From: Pseudomonadota bacterium
Lineage (GTDB): Bacteria > Pseudomonadota > Gammaproteobacteria > Xanthomonadales > Xanthomonadaceae
NCBI GenBank assembly: GCA_023439425.1
Contig: JAEXNZ010000016.1
Span: 1-11,202, forward strand
Direction: 5' to 3'
Length of the DNA stretch: 11,202 nucleotides
Part shown: positions 6,128 to 11,202 of the stretch, in pieces
Position numbering within the stretch: position 1 is the first letter of the stretch
How the letters are laid out: each line of letters starts with the position of its first letter
Position numbers and translations under genes: made by a program
The notes under the pieces: model-generated
The model's input: only the letters and a program-made list of their open reading frames with translations
Told to the model about the DNA's origin: nothing
Database searches by the model: none

Positions 6128-6805
6128 GTGCGCGGACTGGACTTCAGCTCCTGGCAGGCCCTGCTCTCGACCCTGGTCGGGCTGGCTGTTATCACCCTGA
6201 TCGGCGTGGGCATCCGCCTGCTGGTGATGCAGACCATGCAGCAGCGGCGCGAACGCGAGAACCGCCAGATCAACGAACGCCTGCGCACCCTGATTGCCGC
6301 CTACAAGACTCTGGGCGGCTCTTTCACAGGTTCGCTGGACGTGGATCCGCGTCATCTGCGCGATCTGCGCCAGGCCGCCAGCACCGCTCCGGAAAGCGGA
6401 GACGCCGTCACCGACCCCGGCAGCGACCGTGCCCGCCGCATCCGTGACGCGGTAGAAGCCGCGCTGTCGGACATCATCCTGCTGGGCACCGATGATCAGG
6501 TACGCCTGGCTGCCGTGGCCGCCACCGAACTGGCGAAGGGGCGGCCGGTGCAGACCGCCGAATTGGTGGTGTCGCTGCGTGATTTCATCCGCGAGGCGCT
6601 GGACCTGCAGCCGATTCCAGCGAGCGTGAGTATCCCCGCGCAGGGGCCTGCGCGGCCCGCCGGTGCCAAGGCGAAGGGCGAAGGCGACCGTGCGGCGGGC
6701 AAGGGTGGCGGCGGAGGTGCGGGAGGAAGCGGCATGGGGATGGGAATGGGCGGCGGCAGGGGGGCCGGTAGCGCAAATCGCGATGACGACGGCACCGTAC
6801 GCTGA
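6128..6805 (+). CDS. Conserved-looking single-pass membrane protein with Gly-rich tail
   Basis: Family not recognised; 225 residues from GTG 6128, preceded by GGAAGGGA (6112-6119) 8 bases upstream. A TTG at 6104 is in frame and has its own GAAGGGA, so an 8-residue-longer form is possible. One membrane helix spans about 11-34 near the N-terminus. A highly charged segment QQRRERENRQINERLRTL (38-55) follows, then AAYKTLGGSFTG (57-68). After an acidic, probably disordered stretch comes a helical domain (101-160) with RIRDAVEAALSDIILLGTDD and VVSLRDFIREALDL. The C-terminus is low complexity: KAKGEGDRAAGKGGGGG, then a Met/Gly run (about 191-215). GC content and codon use match the chromosome rather than the upstream cassette, so it is probably a resident gene now placed directly behind it. 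It converges on the S9 peptidase with only 4 bases between the stops. Confidence 0.8.
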   Translation: MRGLDFSSWQALLSTLVGLAVITLIGVGIRLLVMQTMQQRRERENRQINERLRTLIAAYKTLGGSFTGSLDVDPRHLRDLRQAASTAPESGDAVTDPGSDRARRIRDAVEAALSDIILLGTDDQVRLAAVAATELAKGRPVQTAELVVSLRDFIREALDLQPIPASVSIPAQGPARPAGAKAKGEGDRAAGKGGGGGAGGSGMGMGMGGGRGAGSANRDDDGTVR

Positions 6806-6809
6806 GCCG

Positions 6810-9086
6810 TCAGTCCGCTGCTGTGCCCAATTGATATGCCGGGGGGACTGCGCCCATCAGATGGGTGACGAAGTAGTCCCACATCCGCCGCATGTAATAC
6901 AGGTCATTGCGGAACAGCTCGTGGTCCTGGTTGGCCAGGTACAACAGGTCGTAGTCCTTGTTGGCCGCGTTCAACGCACGCGCCAGCTGCAGGGTCAGCG
7001 CCGGCATTGCGTTCTCGTCCAGATCGCCATACACCAGCATCAGTTTGCCGCGCAGCTGGTGAGCCAGCGCGCCGTTGTCCAGCGGGCGGAACAGCGCTGG
7101 AATCGCATCGCCTGCCGGCCGCTGCGCACTGCCGTCGGCATACACCGGCGCGCCACCCACCAGCCGGTCCATGCCATGGATGCCGCCGCCGTACATGCCC
7201 TGGAAACTGTGGCTGCCGGCCGATGCCACGCCCACCTTGTAGAAGTCCGGGTGCCGCAGCAGGGCGCGGGCGGCGCTGTAGCCGCCAAACGAGTGGCCGT
7301 AGATGCCGACTCGTTCCAGATCCATACCGGGGTAACGCCGGGCCAGCTGCTGGATGCCGGTGACATGATCGTCCAACTGGTCGTCCGCGGCGGTGAGGAA
7401 GCTCACGTCATGGAAGGACTTCGAGCGCCCCGGTGTACCGCGTGCATCGATGCTCACCACCACGAAGCCGAGCTGGGCCAGGCTGGCGCGCGCGACGGGA
7501 TTCATCGTCGCGGTGGCGTCGACGAAGCTCACTGGCGCGTTGGTGACGTGTGGGCCACCGTACATGGCGTCGATCACCGGGAACGTGCCGTCGTCGGTGT
7601 AGTTGGGCGGCAGATAAACCGTCGCGTAGATGGCGGTGGTGCCATCCGCGGCCAGCAGGCGCTCGCGACGCGGCGGCTGCCAGCCCTCCGCGCGGATGGC
7701 GCGGTCATCGGCCTGCTCCAGCGGTATGATCGCGCGGCCATCGCCGGTGCTGCGCAGCACGCTGACCGGTGGCTGCTCCAGCGTGGACCAGCTGTCGATC
7801 ACATAGTCGCCGGAAGGCGACAGCAGCTGCGGATCACGCCCTCCCATGACCGCGCTGGCACCGGCGTCCACCGCATGGTCGGCGGCTTCGGGGCTGAGCA
7901 GAACGGGCTTGCCGCCGTCGAGCGGCACCCGGTACAGGCGGCGTTGATACGGGTCGCCGGGCTCGCGGCCGGCCGCGGTGAAGATCAGCTGCTGCTCGTG
8001 GGCGTCCACGCCAATGATGTCACGCACACCCCAGTGGCCGTTGGTGAGCTGTCGCAGCACGCGACCGTCGCGCAGATCGACCAGATACAGATGACCCCAT
8101 CCGTCGCGCGGGGAATACCACACCGCCTGATGGCGGCCGCCCAGAATGCGCACGGCAGGACGGCCATAGGTGTACGTATTGAGCTGAACCCGGGTACTGG
8201 AGGACTCCTCCAGGATCGTGCGCACCGTGCCACTGCGTAGATCGATCTCCACCAAGCGGATCCTTGCCGGGTGGTCGTAGCGCACAATGGCGGTGTACAC
8301 CTGCTCGCCTGTCGCCGACCAGCCCAGCACGCCGGCCTCGGTCAGGGCGTACCAACCTCCCGGCACCGCGACGTGATGGGTGCGCCCGCTGTCGGTGTCA
8401 ACAAAAAACCACGCATCGCGGACCTGTTCGGCATCTCCCAGAAGGCCCAGCTTCACCTCGTGTACCACCGGGCGGAACCCATCGGTCGGCGCGGTAGCAA
8501 GGTAGGGATAAGCGAGCACCCGGCGTTCGTCATAGCGCACACCGAACACGCGACGGCTGTCGGGCGACCAGCTCACCGCGAACGGGGCCGGTTTCAATCG
8601 TCCATCCCGGCGTGGAATGCCGCGCAGCGCGAAATCCGGCAGCACGCCATAGCCGAACGATGCTTCGCCGTCCTGGGTCAGCGGCGTGGGCTGGCCGGAT
8701 TCCGTGGCCAGCCACAGGTTGTGATCGCGCACGCTCAGCCTGTGCCGACCGTCCGGTGACAGCAGTTCCTGCGGGGACGCGGCGGGAATGGAGGCGCGCA
8801 GTGCCGCGCCATCTGCCACCACCTGTCGGGAGCCGCGCGCCGGATCGACCAGCACGACCTCGCTGTGACCGGACGCGTCCGCCCGCTGGTACCAGAAACG
8901 TCCATCTGGCAGCCAATTGGGCCGCACCGTCGCGGTGGGGACCTTGCCGCGGTGGTTCGCGTCGAGCACGCGCTCGGCGCGCGCATAGTCATCTGCGGTC
9001 GGCGCAGCGGACGCTGCAAGGGAAAGACTGCCGGCAACACAGATGCCGGCGACGATGCGGCGTATTCCCACAGGTCCTTCTGTCAT
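6810..9086 (-). CDS. Secreted S9-family peptidase (dipeptidyl-peptidase IV-like)
   Basis: A 758-residue serine peptidase of the prolyl oligopeptidase clan, predicted to act in the periplasm or outside the cell on peptides, often cutting after proline. A signal peptide covers residues ~1-28 (hydrophobic core IVAGICVAGSLSLAASA). Residues ~30-470 form the DPP-IV-type beta-propeller, with repeated blades such as WSPDSRRVFGVRYD (173-186) and GHLYLVDL (331-338). The C-terminal alpha/beta hydrolase domain (about 480-745) has a complete triad: Ser599 in GHSFGGY, Asp690 in YGDLDEN, His722 in NQDHELF. It also has YGGPHV (509-514) and the SIDARGTPGRS segment (545-555) typical of the family. Length is normal. 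The start is ATG 9086 with a distant AGGA. GTG 9071 (residue 6) sits just after AGAAGGA and would also give a good signal peptide. The gene stands alone on this strand, behind a hairpin. Confidence 0.93.
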   Translation of the reverse strand: MTEGPVGIRRIVAGICVAGSLSLAASAAPTADDYARAERVLDANHRGKVPTATVRPNWLPDGRFWYQRADASGHSEVVLVDPARGSRQVVADGAALRASIPAASPQELLSPDGRHRLSVRDHNLWLATESGQPTPLTQDGEASFGYGVLPDFALRGIPRRDGRLKPAPFAVSWSPDSRRVFGVRYDERRVLAYPYLATAPTDGFRPVVHEVKLGLLGDAEQVRDAWFFVDTDSGRTHHVAVPGGWYALTEAGVLGWSATGEQVYTAIVRYDHPARIRLVEIDLRSGTVRTILEESSSTRVQLNTYTYGRPAVRILGGRHQAVWYSPRDGWGHLYLVDLRDGRVLRQLTNGHWGVRDIIGVDAHEQQLIFTAAGREPGDPYQRRLYRVPLDGGKPVLLSPEAADHAVDAGASAVMGGRDPQLLSPSGDYVIDSWSTLEQPPVSVLRSTGDGRAIIPLEQADDRAIRAEGWQPPRRERLLAADGTTAIYATVYLPPNYTDDGTFPVIDAMYGGPHVTNAPVSFVDATATMNPVARASLAQLGFVVVSIDARGTPGRSKSFHDVSFLTAADDQLDDHVTGIQQLARRYPGMDLERVGIYGHSFGGYSAARALLRHPDFYKVGVASAGSHSFQGMYGGGIHGMDRLVGGAPVYADGSAQRPAGDAIPALFRPLDNGALAHQLRGKLMLVYGDLDENAMPALTLQLARALNAANKDYDLLYLANQDHELFRNDLYYMRRMWDYFVTHLMGAVPPAYQLGTAAD

Positions 9087-9109
9087 GCGTTCGCGTCCTG
9101 GTAGGGCCG

Positions 9110-9140
9110 AGCCCGGGCATGCACCTGAGCATGCCGGGCT
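9110..9140. repeat. Palindromic element between DUF1428 and S9 peptidase genes (terminator or REP/SMAG-like)
   Basis: AGCCCGGGCATGC (9110-9122) and GCATGCCGGGCT (9129-9140) are inverted copies apart from one extra G, around the loop ACCTGA. On the minus strand the element begins GTAGCCCGG, and on the plus strand a GTAG lies at 9101-9104, reminiscent of GTAG-headed SMAG repeats. It also sits 25 bases after the DUF1428 stop, where a terminator would be expected, but no T-run follows. Both readings remain open. Confidence 0.5.
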
Positions 9141-9165
9141 ACGACCCGACGAGCAACCGGCCGGA

Positions 9166-9525
9166 TTATTTCTCCAGCACGACGATCGGAACGAAACCGC
9201 CGTAGATCATCCGCTTGCCATCAAACGGCATCGGATTATTGGCCGGGTCCATGCGCGGGTCGTCCATCATCTTCTTCATGCCCGCATCGCGGGTGGCCTT
9301 GTCGGGCCATTCAATCCAGGAGAACACCACGGTTTCGTCTTCCGTGGCCTGCACCGAGCGGAAGAAATCGGTCTTTTCTCCATGCGGCACATCATCGGCC
9401 CAGCATTCCAGCACGCGCAGCGCGCCAAACTCCATGAACACCGAATCGCCTTCCTTGGCGTGGTCAATAAACTTCTGCTTGTTGGCAGTGGGTACCGCCA
9501 GTACGAATCCGTCTACATACGACAT
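9166..9525 (-). CDS. DUF1428 family protein
   Basis: 119 residues; a small soluble cytoplasmic protein with the ferredoxin-like (dimeric alpha/beta barrel) layout of the DUF1428 family. Recognisable features are MSYVDGFVLAVPTANK at the N-terminus, FGALRVLECWADDVP in the first half, ETVVFSWIEWPDKATRD in the middle, then MKKMMDDPRM (about 79-88) and a C-terminal KRMIYGGFVPI. Length is normal for the family, whose biochemical role is not established. The start is firm: GGAGG (9536-9532) lies 6 bases before ATG at 9525; an upstream in-frame start 54 bases further out lacks support. It appears monocistronic: a hairpin follows it, and ~590 bases of non-coding DNA precede it. Confidence 0.9.
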   Translation of the reverse strand: MSYVDGFVLAVPTANKQKFIDHAKEGDSVFMEFGALRVLECWADDVPHGEKTDFFRSVQATEDETVVFSWIEWPDKATRDAGMKKMMDDPRMDPANNPMPFDGKRMIYGGFVPIVVLEK

Positions 9526-10118
9526 GAGCAGCCTCCGGTTGGGAGCGGGTGCGCCACCACGGGCACCTTCAGTAATCACGACGCGTGGGAGCGATGAAAA
9601 TCGACCGTGCCGTGAGTGACGTGCCGGAACTGTGACGAATACCGGGTAACCGGTGGTAATCGAAATAGAATCAATACGTTAACTGAGTTTATCGCTGCGT
9701 TGCAGCGTAAATGGAGTAAGAAAATTCCTAGTCCCGGTGAGGAATACCCTGATATGCGAGTTGGATAATCCCGATCAATATGAGGGGGCCGGGCAGGATG
9801 CTCACTCACTGTGACCTGCAGTTCGACGCCTGAGCTGCGTTGGCCCCGGTGCAATACGGAGATTGGACGCGTTAGCCGACTACTCCCCAAGAGCGGCTTC
9901 CCCAGCGCGTGACGCCCCGCAAGGGTATCGTCGTGACCAGCGCTCCTTTGTCCGCGCACCCGCGTGTACTCGTCCGCGGCTGAACACATCCCAAAAATTC
10001 AGCGTGTTGAACGCGTCCAACTTCAGGGCGCGTTGTGGCGAATAACGGAAACTTTGCATTCCCGATGCAGCAGCCGATCGTTGCCACTGCACGACATAAG
10101 AAAGAAAGGATGTACCGC
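9526..10118. other. Non-coding region between divergent DUF1428 and Ax21 genes, with AT-rich pocket
   Basis: 593 bases without a convincing gene; a 137-codon minus-strand frame crosses it but has no family features. One row (9661-9720) counts 40% GC, well below the flanks. Structures seen: ACCGG-GTAA-CCGGT (9641-9654); CGCTGC-GTT-GCAGCG (9693-9707) flanked by TTTA and TAAA, which could terminate in either direction; ATTCCT/AGGAAT (9724-9745); and two inverted ACGCGT-centred sites (9863-9873, 10010-10020). An sRNA or a decayed insert could lie in the AT-rich part, but neither is demonstrable. No promoter could be assigned. Confidence 0.55.
9863..10020. promoter_or_regulatory. Pair of inverted 11-bp sites upstream of the Ax21 gene
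   Basis: TTGGACGCGTT (9863-9873) recurs as its exact complement AACGCGTCCAA (10010-10020). The second copy extends into a 16-bp near-palindrome (10006-10021) with one mismatched pair, centred on ACGCGT. That copy ends 97 bases before the Ax21 start codon. Two copies of an otherwise uncommon sequence in one promoter region suggest a transcription-factor site. The factor is unknown. Confidence 0.4.
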
Positions 10119-10691
10119 ATGAAGACTTCGTTGATCGCCTTGGCCCTGGTTGCCGCCCTCCCGTTCACCGCTTCGGCCGCTGAAGGCCTTTCCTACAACT
10201 ACGCCGAAGGCAACTACGTCAAGACCGATGCCGACGGCGGCAAGGCTGACGGTTGGGGCGTGAAGGGCTCCTACGGCTTCCTGCCGAACGTGCACGCCTT
10301 CGGTGAATTCAACCAGCAGAAGACCGACATCGGCGATTTCAAGATCGACCAGTGGCGCGTCGGTGTGGGTTACAACCAGGAAATCGGCAGCAGCACCGAC
10401 TTCGTTGGCCGCGTCGCCTACAACAAGTTCGACCCGCGTCACGGCCTGGACTTCAACGGCTACAGCGCTGAAGCCGGCATCCGCACCGCCTTCGGCCAGC
10501 ACGCCGAGGTGTATGCCATGGCCGGTTACGAGGACTACAGCAAGAAGCACGGCATCAATCCGGACGGCCAGTTCTACGGCCGCCTGGGTGGCCAGGTGAA
10601 GCTCAACCAGAACTGGGGCCTGAGCGGCGACCTCAAGATGGACCGCCACGGTGACAAGGAATGGTCGGTCGGCCCGCGCTTCAGCTGGTAA
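10119..10691 (+). CDS. ax21: Ax21-family outer-membrane/secreted beta-barrel protein
   Basis: A 190-residue exported protein. The signal peptide is MKTSLIALALVAALPFTASA with cleavage after Ala20, giving a mature start AEGLSYNYAEGNYVKT that closely matches the published N-terminal Ax21 peptide of Xanthomonas. The mature part consists of alternating aromatic/Gly beta strands (for example WGVKGSYGFL, WRVGVGYNQEI, RVAYNKF) and ends in aromatic FSW, as expected for a small outer-membrane barrel recognised by Bam. It has been reported in outer-membrane vesicles of Stenotrophomonas and Xanthomonas. Its proposed role as a sulfated quorum signal and XA21 elicitor was retracted, so signalling should not be assumed. 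The start is set by AAAGGA (10105-10110), 8 bases before ATG 10119; ATG 10110 overlaps that ribosome site. The gene is monocistronic, ending at a strong terminator 44 bases downstream. Confidence 0.9.
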   Translation: MKTSLIALALVAALPFTASAAEGLSYNYAEGNYVKTDADGGKADGWGVKGSYGFLPNVHAFGEFNQQKTDIGDFKIDQWRVGVGYNQEIGSSTDFVGRVAYNKFDPRHGLDFNGYSAEAGIRTAFGQHAEVYAMAGYEDYSKKHGINPDGQFYGRLGGQVKLNQNWGLSGDLKMDRHGDKEWSVGPRFSW

Positions 10692-10735
10692 GCGGCGCTT
10701 GACCGTTTGCCGCGCGCTGCATGCGTGGCAACACA

Positions 10736-10762
10736 GGGCCCGGCATTGCCGGGCCCTTTTTT
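10736..10762 (+). terminator. Rho-independent terminator of the Ax21 gene
   Basis: GGGCCCGGC (10736-10744) pairs perfectly with GCCGGGCCC (10748-10756) around an ATT loop and is followed directly by six T residues (10757-10762). This is a canonical intrinsic terminator. Confidence 0.95.
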
Positions 10763-10780
10763 GTGCGTGTGGTCAGGGTG

Positions 10781-10807
10781 GTGCAGCCACGCAGGGCGTG
10801 GCTCTAC
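10781..10807 (-). repeat. SMAG-type (GTAG-headed) REP palindrome
   Basis: On the minus strand it reads GTAG (10807-10804), then AGCCACGC (arm 10803-10796), loop CCT, and GCGTGGCT (10792-10785), followed by GCAC. A GTAG head plus a short stem-loop is the layout of the SMAG elements dispersed in Stenotrophomonas maltophilia genomes. It lies just after the DUF6165 stop on that strand, the usual intergenic position, where it may stabilise or end the transcript. Confidence 0.7.
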
Positions 10808-10811
10808 GGGG

Positions 10812-11201
10812 TCACTCCCCTTGATACTGCTTTTCTTCTACGAGATGCGAGCCGGCGATGCGGTTGATCTCGTTCTTTACTTTTACCCGCTCGCCGTTGG
10901 TGCCGTAGACGCCACGGGCCAGCTGGATGAAGTCGTCGTCGAAGGTCTGGGCGGCTTCCTTGTCGCGCAGGCGATCCTGGATGTCCCACATGCGTTCGTT
11001 GATGACCTTCAGCTGCGACTTCAGCGCGTCCAGGCCCGGCTGTGCCGACAGTTGCTGGTGCCACAGCGGCAGCAGTCCGTCCAGCTCGGTGCGGACATTG
11101 GCGACCTTGCCGGCATCGGTGATGCGCTCGGCCTTGATTTCCAGAATGGTGATCTTGTCGATCAGTTCGCCAATCGATACCGGGGTGAGTAGGGTCTGCA
11201 C
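10812..11201 (-). CDS. DUF6165 family protein (start at window edge)
   Basis: 129 residues from GTG 11201, the first possible start; the true start could be this codon or one just outside the window, since no ribosome site can be seen. The family signature is clear: TPVSIGELIDKITILEIKAE at the N-terminus, a central helical region with VRTELDGLLPLW and LKVINERMWDIQDRLRD, and the C-terminal FIQLARGVYGTNGERVKVKNEIN and HLVEEKQY. It is all-helical, soluble and probably cytoplasmic, with no enzymatic motif. The function of DUF6165 is unknown to me; its genes often lie near cell-surface carbohydrate functions, but the neighbours here do not test that. A SMAG-like repeat follows its stop codon. Confidence 0.87.
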   Translation of the reverse strand: MQTLLTPVSIGELIDKITILEIKAERITDAGKVANVRTELDGLLPLWHQQLSAQPGLDALKSQLKVINERMWDIQDRLRDKEAAQTFDDDFIQLARGVYGTNGERVKVKNEINRIAGSHLVEEKQYQGE

Positions 11202-11202
11202 G

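Noticed and set aside
6663..8240. 525-codon plus-strand frame overlapping the S9 peptidase and the 6128 gene
   Set aside because: It runs antisense to conserved peptidase domains and out of frame with the 6128 gene; no family features.
9576..9989. 137-codon minus-strand frame in the spacer upstream of DUF1428
   Set aside because: No ribosome site, no domain-like pattern, and composition changes strongly within it, as expected for a chance frame.

Overview
The window looks like a chromosomal segment from a Stenotrophomonas species (Xanthomonadaceae, S. maltophilia-like). Four things point that way: high GC in most genes (60-72% in the 60-base samples I counted), an Ax21-family protein, a GTAG-headed SMAG-type palindrome at 10781-10807, and a lysine/alanine histone H1-like gene. 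Assignments come from reading the sequence only; no database search was run.

Left part (1-2902): three minus-strand envelope genes. A DegQ/HtrA-type periplasmic serine protease is followed by a YqjD/ElaB-type (DUF883) membrane-anchored protein and a YqjE-like holin-superfamily membrane protein that runs off the left edge. The ~495-base region upstream of the protease carries no convincing gene. It holds a near-perfect 26-bp palindrome and a smaller hairpin, and separates the protease from the divergent histone-like gene.

Middle (2903-6805): the histone H1-like gene ends in a long UUCG-capped hairpin. A low-GC insert (40-45% in two counted samples) follows with two unrecognised plus-strand membrane genes: a coiled-coil protein with two membrane helices, and a polytopic protein with about five. 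The second stops 2 bases before the GTG start of a GC-rich, host-like single-pass membrane protein. This two-gene cassette is the best candidate for an undescribed accessory system. A defence or stress role is possible but is only inference.

Right part (6806-11202): a minus-strand secreted S9 (DPP-IV-like) peptidase, a minus-strand DUF1428 protein, a ~590-base non-coding stretch with an AT-rich pocket and paired ACGCGT-centred sites, the plus-strand Ax21-family gene with a textbook terminator, the SMAG-like element, and a minus-strand DUF6165 gene whose start lies at the right edge.
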